DNA of 64,000 nucleotides from Rugamonas violacea (GCF_016461825.1 NZ_JAEMNU010000037.1:261015-325014); one strand, 5' to 3'; counted from the stretch's first letter, positions 1 to 9,632 are shown. A program made the numbers and translations. The notes: generated from the sequence alone by a model not told the origin.

Positions 1-110
1 GGCCCCCCCCCCCGGTCCTGCGCCGCTGGGTTTTCCCGCCGTCGCCGGCCGGTGATGCCGAAGGCAAGCCGCCCCCGCCGGGGCCGATTCCACCTTTTTT
101 CGCTACTTTT
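1..110. other. Upstream edge before lolB
   Basis: This is GC-rich DNA before lolB. One frame is open from base 2 to a TGA at 53-55 and would encode a short proline-rich tail, so the end of an upstream gene may lie here, but nothing recognisable supports it. No clear promoter is visible. Confidence 0.3.
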
Positions 111-719
111 ATGTCGATACGCCGTCTGCTTTCCTCCCTGCCAAGCGCGCTGCTGTGCGGCGCGCTGCTGAGCAGTTGCGCCACGCTGGCGCCGCCGTCC
201 GGCGCGCCGGTGGCGGCCTACCGCGCCACGCTGGAGCTGAGCGGCCGCCTGTCGGTCAACTACAGCCGCGACGGCAAGGCCGAATCGCTGTCGGGCAAGT
301 TCAACTGGACGCAGACGCCGCAGCGGGTCGACGTCAGCCTGGCCTCGCCGCTGGGCCAGATCATCGCCGCCATCAGCGTCACGCCGCGGCAGGCCACGCT
401 GACCCAGGCCGGCAAGGCGCCGCGCACGGCCGACGACATCGACAGCCTGAGCGCGCAGACCCTGGGCTGGGCGCTGCCGGTGTCCGGCCTGCGCGACTGG
501 TTGCAGGGCTACGCCACCGCCGCCGACGGCAGCCGCTTCGTCGCCAGCCCGGCGCACGACAGCGTCACCACGCGCGACGGTTGGCGCCTGCGCTACGTTT
601 CCTGGCAGGAGGAGGGCGCCGCCGCGTCGCGGCCCAAGCGCATCGACGCCGAGCGCCTGGCCGGCGGCCAGGTCGACGAGATGGCGATCCGCATCGTCAT
701 CGACGAGCCCGCCTCCTGA
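111..719 (+). CDS. lolB: Outer-membrane lipoprotein LolB
   Basis: LolB is the outer-membrane receptor that accepts lipoproteins from the periplasmic carrier LolA and inserts them in the outer membrane. The 202-residue product has a lipoprotein signal peptide: basic start, hydrophobic core and lipobox LLSSC with the modified Cys at residue 23. The rest fits the LolB beta-barrel fold, with the family-like stretch SGRLSVNY near residue 44 and a typical length. It lies 56 bp before ispE, the usual order in betaproteobacteria. Identification rests on lipobox, length and neighbourhood, since LolB sequences diverge strongly. Confidence 0.9.
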   Translation: MSIRRLLSSLPSALLCGALLSSCATLAPPSGAPVAAYRATLELSGRLSVNYSRDGKAESLSGKFNWTQTPQRVDVSLASPLGQIIAAISVTPRQATLTQAGKAPRTADDIDSLSAQTLGWALPVSGLRDWLQGYATAADGSRFVASPAHDSVTTRDGWRLRYVSWQEEGAAASRPKRIDAERLAGGQVDEMAIRIVIDEPAS

Positions 720-775
720 GGCGGCCAGCCCCACTCCGAACAACCGCAACGCGCAAGCGCCAACCACTCCGCACC

Positions 776-1654
776 ATGAACAGCCTGAAAAATTGCCCGG
801 CTCCGGCCAAACTGAATTTGTTCCTGCACGTGAACGGCCGCCGCGCCGACGGCTACCATTTGCTGCAAACCGTGTTCCAGCTGCTCGACCACGGCGACAG
901 CCTGGACTTCACGCTGCGCGACGACGCGCAGATCTGCCGCGTCAGCGAGATCGCCGGCGTGCCGGCGGAACAGGATCTGATCGTGCGCGCCGCGCGCCTG
1001 CTGCAGGCCGAGGTGCTGCGCCGCAGCGGCGCCTTGCCGCGCGGCGTGGACATCGCCATCGACAAGATCCTGCCGATGGGCGGCGGGCTGGGCGGCGGCT
1101 CGTCCGACGCCGCCACCACTTTGATGGTGCTCAACAAACTGTGGAATGCCGGCCTGACGCGCCAGCAGTTGATGGACCTGGGCCTGCCGCTGGGCGCCGA
1201 CATTCCCTTTTTCATCTTCGGCCAGAACGCCTTCGCCGAGGGCGTCGGCGAGGCCTTGCAGCCGACCCGCACGCCCGACTGCTGGTATGTGGTGATCGAG
1301 CCCGGCGTCGCGGTGCCGACCGCGGCAGTTTTTTCGTCCGAGCTGTTGACAAGGGATAGTCCGCCTATCATAATAGCGGACTTTTCCAGCCACCTAGAAA
1401 GCCACACTGGTTTGACGGGCTACGGAAGAAACGATTTACAGCATGTGGCAACGAGTTTGTTCCCGCCGGTGGCCGAGGCGATAGAATGGCTCAGTGCCCA
1501 CGGTGATGCCAGGATGACTGGTTCCGGTGCATGTGTATTTTGTGCAGTGGCAAACGAGGTTGACGCCGACGCGGTTTTGAGTAAAATGCCCGTCAAGTGG
1601 ACAAGCTGGAAAGCCAAGGCGCTGATGCATCACCCGCTCGCCGCGATGTTGTAA
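776..1654 (+). CDS. ispE: 4-diphosphocytidyl-2-C-methyl-D-erythritol kinase
   Basis: IspE phosphorylates CDP-methylerythritol with ATP in the MEP pathway for isoprenoid precursors. The start at 776 gives 292 residues beginning MNSLKNCPAPAKLNLFLHV, the conserved IspE N-terminus with its substrate-binding Lys. The frame stays open far upstream inside lolB, but that extension has no family similarity. The GHMP-kinase ATP loop PMGGGLGGGSSDAA is at residues 100-113 and the C-terminal GHMP motif MTGSGACVF lies near the end. It is followed by tRNA-Gln and prs. Confidence 0.95.
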   Translation: MNSLKNCPAPAKLNLFLHVNGRRADGYHLLQTVFQLLDHGDSLDFTLRDDAQICRVSEIAGVPAEQDLIVRAARLLQAEVLRRSGALPRGVDIAIDKILPMGGGLGGGSSDAATTLMVLNKLWNAGLTRQQLMDLGLPLGADIPFFIFGQNAFAEGVGEALQPTRTPDCWYVVIEPGVAVPTAAVFSSELLTRDSPPIIIADFSSHLESHTGLTGYGRNDLQHVATSLFPPVAEAIEWLSAHGDARMTGSGACVFCAVANEVDADAVLSKMPVKWTSWKAKALMHHPLAAML

Positions 1655-1669
1655 GTAGGAAAAAAAGTT

Positions 1670-1698
1670 TTGGCTTGGCGTAATTTTGGTGATAGAAT
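1670..1698 (+). promoter_or_regulatory. Predicted sigma-70 promoter of tRNA-Gln
   Basis: TTGGCT at 1670-1675 and TAGAAT at 1693-1698 are separated by exactly 17 bp, with an A-rich run just upstream. Transcription would begin near 1705, about 25 bp before the tRNA. It could also supply transcription into prs, since no terminator is obvious after the tRNA. Confidence 0.6.
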
Positions 1699-1729
1699 AT
1701 CGCCGGTAACGACAAGCAGTCAGTTGCGT

Positions 1730-1806
1730 AGGGGAATCGCCAAGCTGGTTAAGGCACTGGATTTTGATTCCAGCATACCAAGGTTCGAATCCTTGTTCCC
1801 CTGCCA
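1730..1806 (+). tRNA. tRNA-Gln (anticodon UUG)
   Basis: A complete 77-nt cloverleaf with encoded CCA. The acceptor stem AGGGGAA (1730-1736) pairs with TTCCCCT (1796-1802), followed by discriminator G and CCA at 1804-1806. The anticodon stem CTGGA/TCCAG encloses loop TTTTGAT, giving anticodon TTG at 1764-1766, read as glutamine. The T arm contains GGTTCGAATCC. The position between ispE and prs is conserved in related genomes. Confidence 0.97.
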
Positions 1807-1963
1807 TTCGTTTTCCCTGCAAATCTGTCGAGGCGAAGTTGGCCTCCAGTCAGGACGAAGACAGATGGTCCCGCCCAGCGCGGGTCATTCTTAGTACAGC
1901 GCCACGCGGACCTGCCGCTGGTGACCTTTCAAAAATTTTCATCGACTATCTCTGGGACTCCCA

Positions 1964-2914
1964 ATGGCTTACGAAAACCTGATGGTTTTTACCGGCAACG
2001 CTAATCCTGCGTTGGCAGAAGGAGTCGCAAAAAATCTCGGCATCCCTCTCGGCAAGGCAAACGTCTCGAAGTTCTCGGACGGCGAAGTGATGGTGGAGAT
2101 TAACGAAAACGTGCGCGGCAAGGACGTCTTCGTGTTGCAATCGACTTGCGCACCGACCAACGACAGCCTGATGGAATTGATCCTGATGGTCGACGCCCTC
2201 AAGCGCGCGTCCGCCGGCCGCATCACCGCCGCCATCCCCTACTTTGGTTACGCCCGTCAAGACCGCCGCCCACGTTCGGCGCGCGTCGCGATCTCGGCCA
2301 AAGTCGTCGCCAACATGCTGGAAGAAGCCGGCGTCGAGCGCGTCCTGATCATGGACTTGCACGCCGACCAGATCCAAGGCTTCTTCGACATCCCGGTCGA
2401 CAACATCTACGCCTCGCCGATTCTGCTGGGCGACCTGCAAAAGAAAAACTACCAGGACCTGCTGGTGGTCTCGCCGGACGTCGGCGGTGTGGTGCGCGCC
2501 CGCGCCCTGGCCAAGCGCCTCGGTTGCGACCTGGCGATCATCGACAAGCGTCGTCCGAAGGCCAACGTGTCCGAAGTGATGAACATCATCGGTGAAGTCG
2601 AAGGCCGCAACTGCGTGATCATGGATGACATGGTCGACACCGCAGGCACGCTGGTCAAGGCCGCCGAAGTGCTCAAAGAGCGCGGCGCCAAGAAGGTCGT
2701 CGCCTATTGCACGCACCCGGTGCTGTCCGGTCCGGCGATCGAGCGCATCACCAACTCCTCGCTCGACGAGCTGGTGGTGACCGACACGATCCCGCTGTCG
2801 GACGCGGCCAAGGCCTGCGGCAAGATTCGTCAACTGACCTGCGCGCCATTGCTGGCCGAGACGTTCAAACGTATCATCAAGGGCGATTCCGTGATCTCCC
2901 TGTTTATCGACTAA
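1964..2914 (+). CDS. prs: Ribose-phosphate pyrophosphokinase (PRPP synthase)
   Basis: Makes PRPP from ribose 5-phosphate and ATP for purine, pyrimidine, NAD, histidine and tryptophan synthesis. The product is 316 residues, the standard class I bacterial length. Visible landmarks are the flexible-loop motif GYARQDRR at about residues 95-102, the metal-binding stretch [11 protein letters not shown] at 131-141, and the PRPP-binding signature [13 protein letters not shown] at 218-230. It begins about 157 bp after tRNA-Gln and is followed by rplY. Confidence 0.97.
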   Translation: MAYENLMVFTGNANPALAEGVAKNLGIPLGKANVSKFSDGEVMVEINENVRGKDVFVLQSTCAPTNDSLMELILMVDALKRASAGRITAAIPYFGYARQDRRPRSARVAISAKVVANMLEEAGVERVLIMDLHADQIQGFFDIPVDNIYASPILLGDLQKKNYQDLLVVSPDVGGVVRARALAKRLGCDLAIIDKRRPKANVSEVMNIIGEVEGRNCVIMDDMVDTAGTLVKAAEVLKERGAKKVVAYCTHPVLSGPAIERITNSSLDELVVTDTIPLSDAAKACGKIRQLTCAPLLAETFKRIIKGDSVISLFID

Positions 2915-2946
2915 GCTCAGACTAGAATAAACGAAAAAATCAGCGG

Positions 2947-3021
2947 TAACGGCGGCGCGCCTGGCTTTTAGCCGGCAGCGCCGTTGTGCATTTCCGGATT
3001 CATGGACGCGCGAGCGTCCAT
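2947..3021 (+). promoter_or_regulatory. Two hairpins in the prs-rplY intergenic region
   Basis: An imperfect nested stem spans about 2947-2985: AACGGCG pairs with CGCCGTT around an inner CTGGC/GCCGG. A perfect 8-bp stem, ATGGACGC (3002-3009) with GCGTCCAT (3014-3021), is closed by a GCGA tetraloop of the GNRA type. Neither has a T-run, so they do not look like intrinsic terminators. They may be structures in the rplY leader or stabilise the prs 3' end. Function is inferred only. Confidence 0.4.
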
Positions 3022-3090
3022 TCTCGAAGCACCCTGGTCGCGGGGGCTTCATAACACGGGGCGCGAGCCCTGTATATTTTGGAGTATCAC

Positions 3091-3729
3091 ATGAAAGTTG
3101 TTGCATTCAAACGCGAATTGCAAGGTTCCGGAGCGAGCCGCCGCCTGCGCATTTCCGGTCAAACCCCTGGTATCGTCTACGGCGGTACCGAAGCGCCGTT
3201 GAACATCACCCTGGACCACAACGCGCTGTACCACGCGCTGAAAAAAGAAGTGTTCCACTCGTCGATCCTGGATCTGGAAATCGACGGCAAGGTTCAACAA
3301 GTTCTGCTGCGCGACTTCCAAGTCCACGCATACAAACAACTGGTTCTGCACGCTGACTTCCAGCGCGTCGACGCGAACACCAAAGTGCACATGAAAGTCG
3401 CTCTGCACTTCGCCAACGCCGACGTGTCGCCAGCGGTCAAACTGCACGGCGCCACCATCAGCCACGTGCTGAACGAAATCGAAGTGTCGTGCCTGCCAAA
3501 AGACCTGCCAGAGTTCATTACCGTTGACCTGTCGAACATCGACGTCGGTCACTCGCTGCACCTCGGCGAAATCACCCTGCCAGCAGGCGTGGTCGCCGTG
3601 GCCCACGGTTCGAACCTGACCGTTGCCACCGCTTCGGTGCCAGCCGGCCACGTTGCCGCTGAAGCCGCAGCCGCTGCTCCAGCCGCCGCCGCCGCTGACG
3701 CTAAGCCAGCCGCCAAAGCCAAGAAGTAA
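3091..3729 (+). CDS. rplY: 50S ribosomal protein L25, long (CTC) form
   Basis: L25 binds 5S rRNA in the large ribosomal subunit. The product is 212 residues: an N-terminal L25 domain (about 1-95, starting [14 protein letters not shown]), a C-terminal beta domain of the TL5/CTC type (about 100-185), and an Ala/Lys-rich tail. ATG at 3091 is chosen over an in-frame TTG at 3079 because GGAG at 3081-3084 sits 6 nt before it. It follows prs and precedes pth. A strong terminator follows. Confidence 0.95.
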   Translation: MKVVAFKRELQGSGASRRLRISGQTPGIVYGGTEAPLNITLDHNALYHALKKEVFHSSILDLEIDGKVQQVLLRDFQVHAYKQLVLHADFQRVDANTKVHMKVALHFANADVSPAVKLHGATISHVLNEIEVSCLPKDLPEFITVDLSNIDVGHSLHLGEITLPAGVVAVAHGSNLTVATASVPAGHVAAEAAAAAPAAAAADAKPAAKAKK

Positions 3730-3762
3730 TTCGGCCGCCGCAGCGATGCGGTAGCAGATGGG

Positions 3763-3796
3763 AAAAACCCGCCGGCCCTGCTGGCGGGTTTTTTTT
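3763..3796 (+). terminator. Rho-independent terminator after rplY
   Basis: The stem CCCGCC (3768-3773) pairs with GGCGGG (3783-3788), preceded by A5 and followed by eight T residues. It ends the prs-rplY transcript just before pth. Confidence 0.9.
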
Positions 3797-3908
3797 AGTC
3801 CGGGCCATCGGCAAAGTCCCCCGCGCGATACAGTGGCAGGCGGGAGGTTTTGCCGATTTTCCGCAAAATTTCATACCCACGTTCGCCTATTTTCGAAGAC
3901 AGCACACC

Positions 3909-4493
3909 ATGCCCATACGTCTCATCGTCGGCCTCGGCAACCCCGGCGCCGAATACGAACAAACCCGCCACAACGCCGGCTTCTGGCTGGTCGACAACCT
4001 GGCCAACAGCCTGCCCGGCGTCCGCCTGCAGCGCGAAACGCGCTTCAACGCGCTGATGGCCAAGACCGCCATCGGCGGCAACGAGGTGTGGCTGCTCGAA
4101 CCGCAGACCTATATGAACCGCTCCGGCCAGTCGGTCGGCGGCCTGGCGCGCTTCTACAAGATCAATCCGGACGAGGTGTTGGTGGTGCACGACGAGCTCG
4201 ACCTGATGCCCGGCATCGCCCGCCTGAAGAAGGGCGGTTCGGCCGGTGGCCACAACGGCCTGAAGGACATCACCGCCGCGCTCGGCACGCAGGACTACTG
4301 GCGGCTTCGGCTCGGCATCGGCCATCCGCGCTCGCTCAGCCTGCAGCAGCAGGTGGCCGACTTCGTGCTGCACCGCCCGCGCCGCGAGGACCAGGTGCTG
4401 ATCGAGGAGGCCATCGAGAAGTCGCTGCTGGTCATGCCGCAGATTTGCGAAGGCAAGTTCGAAGCGGCGACGATGAAGTTGCACACGGCCTGA
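3909..4493 (+). CDS. pth: Peptidyl-tRNA hydrolase
   Basis: Pth cleaves the ester between peptide and tRNA on prematurely released peptidyl-tRNAs and recycles the tRNA. The 194-residue product has the signature [19 protein letters not shown] near the N-terminus with catalytic His21, the conserved [11 protein letters not shown] block near residue 95, and GGHNGLKDI near residue 115, as in the Pth family. It is separated from rplY by a terminator, so it probably has its own promoter. It is followed by a composite repeat. Confidence 0.96.
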   Translation: MPIRLIVGLGNPGAEYEQTRHNAGFWLVDNLANSLPGVRLQRETRFNALMAKTAIGGNEVWLLEPQTYMNRSGQSVGGLARFYKINPDEVLVVHDELDLMPGIARLKKGGSAGGHNGLKDITAALGTQDYWRLRLGIGHPRSLSLQQQVADFVLHRPRREDQVLIEEAIEKSLLVMPQICEGKFEAATMKLHTA

Positions 4494-4545
4494 ACCGGCT
4501 GGTGGTTGTGGCGGCGCGTCGTGGCGGCGGGCGGGCCGGCGATGG

Positions 4546-4773
4546 CAAAAACCACCCAAAGGCGGCAAGCCGGGGTCGGCAACTGTCTTGATCATTTAAA
4601 GGCACCTCCAAAAACCCGTCGCTCTCGCGTAGGCGGGAGCCTATACGTCGCATCTGGTCTAGCTCAGCATGGGTTCCCGCCTACGCGGCGGTCCGCCGAT
4701 GCGGAACGACAATTTGGTGGTTTTTCGAGGTGCCTTTAAGTGCAGTTGCTGACCCCAGGTTTCTGCCTCGGGG
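4546..4773. repeat. Composite nested palindromic repeat (GGGGTC family with REP-like insert)
   Basis: Three nested inverted repeats are visible. The outer arms are 4572-4585 and 4743-4756, 13 of 14 bases matching, with GGGGTC/GACCCC ends. The middle arms are 4596-4615 and 4720-4739, 19 of 20 matching. The inner arms are 4626-4638 and 4675-4687, a perfect 13-bp pair containing CGCGTAGGCGGGA, which looks like a REP element. The outermost flanks match the copy at 58.6 kb in inverted orientation, including a perfect 20-nt match of 4546-4565 to 58645-58664. The simplest reading is a REP-like palindrome nested inside a GGGGTC-type repeat. Confidence 0.8.
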
Positions 4774-4812
4774 CCTCTTCGCTATGCCATGGCCCGTGCC
4801 CGTGGCTGTGCG

Positions 4813-6348
4813 TCACCTTCCGGCATGGCCCTCGGCGTTCGCGCCCGCTTCCTCTTTTTTGGTCGTAGCCGGCTTGAGCAGGCGCCACACCATCAGGCCG
4901 AGCACGGCCACTCCCAGCAGCAACACCCCCCACAATACCCACAGCCGGCGCCGCGCGGCCGCGCCGGCCTGCGCCACCGCGTCGTCGGCGGCCGCCCCGG
5001 CGCCGGCCTGGCGTTGTTGCGCCGGGCCGGCGCTGGCCGTCTCCAGCGTTTGCAGTTCGGCGCTGGAAAAGCCCGGCGCCACCTGGCCCAGCTCGCGCGC
5101 GGCGGCGGCGGCCTTGTCGCGCCCCACGGCCAGCGTGTAGGGCGGCGCGCCGCTGGCCAGGAAGATCAGCGTGGCCGGTTCCCAAGCCAAACGCAGCACC
5201 GGTTTCAGGCCGGCGATGCCTTTGCCGCGCGCGGCCCATTGCAGGGTGTGGCGGGGTGCGACGTCGAGCTCGCCCGAGGCGCGCACCTGGCCGGCCTGGA
5301 CGAGGCGATAGAAGGTGGCGCTGGCGACCGGCTCGAACAGCCAGCCGCCGGCCTGGCCGAGCTGGCGCGGCGGCAGCTCGCGGTAGCTGCCGAGCGCCAC
5401 CGGCAGCACCACGGTCTGCGCGCCGAAATCCAGGCCGACCTGGCTGGCCGACACGGCCGGCGGCGTGGCGTACACCAGCTCGTCGGCCTGCCGGCCCGGC
5501 GCCGGTTGCAGCCGCAACTGGTCGCGGTAGGGCGGCGCCTCGCTTTGCAGCAGCTGTTCGGCGACCACGCCGGCGAACGGCAGCGGCGTGCCGCCGTGCC
5601 AGCGCAGGCGGGCGTAGCGGAAGCGGCGCGGGGCGAACTCCAGCTTGTCGTTGGCCAGCGTCTGCGCGTCCTGGCTGACCAGCCAGTTCAACTCGGTCGC
5701 GCCGGCCGGGTCCCAATGCTTCAAGTCGTCGCTGGTGTCCAGCCACACTTGCGCGTTGTACTCGCGCAGCCCGGCCGGCAGCGTGAAGCGTAGCGCGTCG
5801 ATCAGCGGCGCCGCGTCGGCCGGGGCGGGCGGACCCAGGTCGAGTATCAAGGCGCTGAGCTGCGCCACCGCGCCGGCGGCCGCGCTGACACCGGCCGCCG
5901 CCTCCGGCCGCACGCGCACCGACAGCAGGCGGCCGTCCGTGGCGGTGCGCACGTCCAGGTCCAGCTGCTGCGTTTTGCCGGTGGAACTCAGCAGCGGGAA
6001 GATCTTCAGCGGCAGACTGCGATGGCTGGTCTGGCGCTTACCCCGGGCCGCTTGCAGCGTGAACGGCAGCGCCGCGCCGTGGGCGTCGAACACGCGCAGG
6101 TCGTCCAGTTGCGGCGAGCGGGCGTGCAGGTAAACATCGGCCGGCAGGCGTAGTTGCAGCACGCCCTGGCCGGTCTTGGCGCTGAGCGGCAGCGCCCAGG
6201 CGTAGTCCTGTGGCGTGTCGCTGACGGCGCCGGGCGTGGCCGCCGCCAAGGCCGGCAACGCCAGCGCCGTTTGCAGCGCCAGCGCCGCCATGAGAGCGCG
6301 TCGCGCGCGGCCTGGTGGCGTATGGCTTGCTGCGGTGAGCGCGGTCAT
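4813..6348 (-). CDS. DUF3999 family membrane-anchored protein
   Basis: The 511-residue product resembles the DUF3999 family, whose function is unknown. It has an N-terminal signal peptide (hydrophobic stretch [19 protein letters not shown]), a long beta-rich exported part, and one transmembrane helix near the C-terminus ([19 protein letters not shown]) followed by a short basic tail, so most of it should face the periplasm. ATG at 6348 overlaps the TGA of the upstream DUF2339 gene by 4 bases, implying translational coupling. The frame is open further upstream only as an antisense shadow. DUF3999 and DUF2339 genes often occur together, which supports the call. Confidence 0.85.
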   Translation of the reverse strand: MTALTAASHTPPGRARRALMAALALQTALALPALAAATPGAVSDTPQDYAWALPLSAKTGQGVLQLRLPADVYLHARSPQLDDLRVFDAHGAALPFTLQAARGKRQTSHRSLPLKIFPLLSSTGKTQQLDLDVRTATDGRLLSVRVRPEAAAGVSAAAGAVAQLSALILDLGPPAPADAAPLIDALRFTLPAGLREYNAQVWLDTSDDLKHWDPAGATELNWLVSQDAQTLANDKLEFAPRRFRYARLRWHGGTPLPFAGVVAEQLLQSEAPPYRDQLRLQPAPGRQADELVYATPPAVSASQVGLDFGAQTVVLPVALGSYRELPPRQLGQAGGWLFEPVASATFYRLVQAGQVRASGELDVAPRHTLQWAARGKGIAGLKPVLRLAWEPATLIFLASGAPPYTLAVGRDKAAAAARELGQVAPGFSSAELQTLETASAGPAQQRQAGAGAAADDAVAQAGAAARRRLWVLWGVLLLGVAVLGLMVWRLLKPATTKKEEAGANAEGHAGR

Positions 6349-9300
6349 GCGGCCTCCTGGCTGGTGGTTTGCCCGGCGGGCGAGGGGTAGGGGGCGAGAT
6401 AGCCGATGCCGACCATCAGCGCGCCGACGCCGAGGAAGGAGACGATGCGCTCGACCCCGCCGACGTTGGACAGGTCGACCAGGAACAGCTTGGCCACCGT
6501 CAGCCCGAGCAGCGCGGCGCCGGCGATCCAGACCGGCCGGCTGGCGCGCTTGGCGGCGTAGCGCATCAGGATCAGCGCGGTGACGCTCCACACCAGCGAC
6601 AGCATGGCCTGGACGAACTGCGAGGCGAACAAATCGTCGAAAGCGTAGTCGATATCGGCGTAGTGTGAAACGCTGCGCAGCAGCACCAGGTTGAACCAGA
6701 CGTAGGCGGTCAGCGCGGCGCCGATCAGCAGGCGCGGACGCAGCGCCGCCAGCGCGGACGGGGCGCCGTTGGTGGCGGCCGGCTCGTCCTCGCGCAGCAT
6801 GCGGTAGCAGGCCACCGCCAGCAGCATGGCGAAGCAGCTGCTCAGGTCGAGCGGATTGAGCAGCGGCAGGTAGGGCAGCGGCGCCATGGCGCCGTCCTGC
6901 GTCAGGTTCCACACCGCCAGCAGCAGCACCGACCAGGCGCAGGCCAGCGGCAGCAGGCGGCGTCGATACCAGGCGGCGAGCGGCGCCACCGGCCAGCCGC
7001 CGGCGCGGCCGCGTTGCATCAGCCAGGCCAGCGCCGCCATCATCAGCCAGGCCGGGATGAAGCGTGCCCAGCTGGCGTCGGTGTGCCAGCCGGCGTCGGC
7101 CAGCAGCAGCGCCTCGGCGTTGTTGCCGTCGCGTAGCCAGTGCGCGATGTTGAGCGCCGCCACCGGCCAGATCATCAACCACGGGCCGGCGCTGCGCACC
7201 GCGTGCAGCAGCTGGAGGGCAGGGGTGGCGATGCTCCAGCGGTTTGCCGGCCAGGCGCGCAGCAGCCATTCGGCCGCCAGCCACAGGGCGGCGTAGGCCA
7301 GCCAGGCTTCGCCGCCGGGCAGGCGGTTGTCCGGATAGAGCTGGACGAGGATGGCCAGCGTGCTGGCGGCCAGCGCGACCCAGGTCGGCAGCGTGGCCCA
7401 GCGCAGGGCCGGCCATTGCAGGCGCCGCGCCGCCAGCACGATGGGCGCGGTGCCGGCGGCTAGCAGCAGCATGTAGAAGGACCAGCACAGGCCGGCGTCG
7501 GGATGGTGGTTGCCGCTGTTGAAGAGCTGGTAGCGGGTGCTCAGCCAGCCCGCCAGCGGCGCCAGGATCTGCACAAACCACCACAGGGCGGACCACAGCA
7601 GCAGCAAGTTGGACAGCGGTGCCAGGCGGGATGCGTCGGCGTGCGCCTGGCGCATCAGCGCCCAGCTGCTGAACAGGGCGCCGGCGCAGATCAGCAGCGC
7701 GCCCAGCACGGGCCGGTCGAACAGGTTCGGCGTGGCATTGACCCAGCCGCTGTCCATCAGCGACAGCAAGGTGGCGCCGGCCAGCGCCTGCGCCGCCAAG
7801 GCCAGCCAGGAGGCCAGCGGCCAGGCCATGCGTTTGGCGATCAGTCCCAGCCCGACGGCGGTGAGCAGCGCGCTCAGCACCAGCAGGTTGGCTTGGCTGG
7901 TGGCGTGGGTGCGCAGGAAGATTTCGCTCCAGGCGCCGGCGATCAGCCAGACGGTGGCTGCGGCCAGGAACAGGCCGGCCAGCGGCGCGAAGGCGCGGCC
8001 CGGCGCGGCGTTTTCGTCGCCATCTTGGGCGCCGTTGGCGTGGGCGCGGAAGCGGGTCGCCATCAGGAAGGCGGTGGCGGCCAGCAGCAGGAAGCCCAGC
8101 CACAGATTGGACTCCAGCGCCGTCGCCGGCGCCAGGCCGCTGACGCTGCCGATGAAGCTGAGCCAGGCGCCGGCCTGCACCAGCAGGCCGAACATCCAGG
8201 TCAGCGTCTGGCGCTGGCGCAGGCCGACCCAGACGATGCCGGCGCCTTCCAGCGCCCAGGCGGCCGAGGTCCAGCGGCCGTCGAGCGCGAGCGGGACGGT
8301 CAAGGTGCCGAACACCACGCCGATGGCCAGGCAGGTGTCGCCCAGCAGCGCGTACTTGGCGCGGTTGCGGCGCAGCGCCACGGCCAGGCCGACGTAGAAC
8401 AGGCCCAGCGCCAACGCCGAATAGGCCAGGCCGAATTCGATCTGGCGCACCAGGCCGACTTGCAGGCCGAAGGCCAGCATCGGCGTGCCGAAGATCAGCG
8501 TGCCGTCGACGTAGTTTTTCAACTGCACGGCCTGGCGGCGCGCGTAGGCCAGCGCGATGGCGACGTAGTAGAGGAAGAACAGCAGCAGGAACAGCTGGGC
8601 CGACAGGTAGTCCTCCGGCCGGTAGCGCAGCACGCCCCAGGCGGTGCCGATGGCGAAGGTGAAGGCGAAGCCGAGCAGGTTGAGGGCGCGCCAGGAGCGC
8701 AGCAGCGCCAGGCCGAACACGCCGGCGTTGAGCAGCGCGTAGTAGGAGAACAGGCCGATGTGGCTGCCGCCGCCGGTGGAGGCGAGGATGGGCGCGGCGA
8801 AGCCGCCGACGATGCCGAACAGGGCCAGCCACTGGGCGTTCTGCAGCGCCGCCAGCACGCAGGTGAAGCTGGTCAGCACGAACAGCAGGGCGAAGGCGAG
8901 CGGGCCGGGAATCAGGTGGTAGAGGCGGAAGGCGCCGAAGGTGACCAGCATCAGCACGGCCAGCGCGGTGCCCTGCACCGGCAGGCTGATGGCGGGGCGT
9001 CGCGTGCGGATGCGCCAGCCCCAGACGAGCAGGGCGAGGTCGCCCAGCACGATGCCGGCCAGGCGGAACTCGATCGGCACGCTGACCCGCGCGGCCGTGT
9101 ATTTGAGCAGGAAGCTGATGCCGATGAAGAGGATCAGCAGGCCCAGCTTGGCCACCAGGTTGCCACCGAACAGCCAGGCCTTGGCGGCCAGCAGCCATTG
9201 TGGCGGCTGGCTCGGCGGCTGGCGCGGCGTCTGCGGCGCTGCCGGTTGCGGCTGGCGGGACGCGGCGGCCGGTGTCGATGGCGGCGCTGATGGCGGCGCT

Positions 9301-9632
9301 GATGGTGTCGCCGATGCCGACGATGCGTTTTGCGCTGGCGGCGTCGAGACGGTGGGCGGCGCGGCGAGGTCCGCCACGGTGTCGGCGTTGGCGCCGTCGT
9401 TGGCGGCCGAATGTTGCTTGAGGAAGGCGGCGCTGTCCGCGTCGGCCTCGGCCTGTGCCGACGGCGCCGGCGCCTGCCGCGTTCGCGCGCGCAGCGAGGC
9501 CAGGTCCACGCGCAGGCCGGCCATTTCCTTGCGCAGATCGTCGATCAATTTGTGCGCCTGGCGCGCGCTGGCCTTGGCCTGCCAGGCGTAGCGGAAGGTC
9601 ACCACGCCAACAATAAATAAAATGAATTCCAT
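6345..9632 (-). CDS. DUF2339 giant polytopic membrane protein
   Basis: About 1095 residues, mostly membrane. The product starts MEFILFIVGVVTFRYAW, a first hydrophobic segment, followed by a predicted coiled coil (HKLIDDLRKEMAGLRVDLAS), an Ala/Ser/Pro-rich low-complexity linker at about residues 70-170, and then a long series of hydrophobic helices, probably more than 20, to the C-terminus. This is the DUF2339 architecture; no function is known. ATG at 9632 is preferred over one at 9689 because GGGAGAG precedes it and the family begins at this point. It overlaps the DUF3999 gene by 4 bases, and the two may form one envelope complex (inference). Confidence 0.85.
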   Translation of the reverse strand: MEFILFIVGVVTFRYAWQAKASARQAHKLIDDLRKEMAGLRVDLASLRARTRQAPAPSAQAEADADSAAFLKQHSAANDGANADTVADLAAPPTVSTPPAQNASSASATPSAPPSAPPSTPAAASRQPQPAAPQTPRQPPSQPPQWLLAAKAWLFGGNLVAKLGLLILFIGISFLLKYTAARVSVPIEFRLAGIVLGDLALLVWGWRIRTRRPAISLPVQGTALAVLMLVTFGAFRLYHLIPGPLAFALLFVLTSFTCVLAALQNAQWLALFGIVGGFAAPILASTGGGSHIGLFSYYALLNAGVFGLALLRSWRALNLLGFAFTFAIGTAWGVLRYRPEDYLSAQLFLLLFFLYYVAIALAYARRQAVQLKNYVDGTLIFGTPMLAFGLQVGLVRQIEFGLAYSALALGLFYVGLAVALRRNRAKYALLGDTCLAIGVVFGTLTVPLALDGRWTSAAWALEGAGIVWVGLRQRQTLTWMFGLLVQAGAWLSFIGSVSGLAPATALESNLWLGFLLLAATAFLMATRFRAHANGAQDGDENAAPGRAFAPLAGLFLAAATVWLIAGAWSEIFLRTHATSQANLLVLSALLTAVGLGLIAKRMAWPLASWLALAAQALAGATLLSLMDSGWVNATPNLFDRPVLGALLICAGALFSSWALMRQAHADASRLAPLSNLLLLWSALWWFVQILAPLAGWLSTRYQLFNSGNHHPDAGLCWSFYMLLLAAGTAPIVLAARRLQWPALRWATLPTWVALAASTLAILVQLYPDNRLPGGEAWLAYAALWLAAEWLLRAWPANRWSIATPALQLLHAVRSAGPWLMIWPVAALNIAHWLRDGNNAEALLLADAGWHTDASWARFIPAWLMMAALAWLMQRGRAGGWPVAPLAAWYRRRLLPLACAWSVLLLAVWNLTQDGAMAPLPYLPLLNPLDLSSCFAMLLAVACYRMLREDEPAATNGAPSALAALRPRLLIGAALTAYVWFNLVLLRSVSHYADIDYAFDDLFASQFVQAMLSLVWSVTALILMRYAAKRASRPVWIAGAALLGLTVAKLFLVDLSNVGGVERIVSFLGVGALMVGIGYLAPYPSPAGQTTSQEAA

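Noticed and set aside
155..775. Extended N-terminus of IspE reaching into lolB
   Set aside because: The extension is Arg-rich shadow sequence and the family start MNSLKNCPAPAKLN at 776 is clear.
3758..4591. Long frames on both strands over pth
   Set aside because: They are out of frame with the intact pth gene, start inside the rplY terminator region or run antisense, and carry no motif.
4813..9198. A single 1461-residue minus-strand frame joining DUF3999 to sequence upstream
   Set aside because: The frame upstream of 6348 is only an alternative frame of the DUF2339 gene; the real start at 6348 follows a 4-base overlap and a signal peptide.
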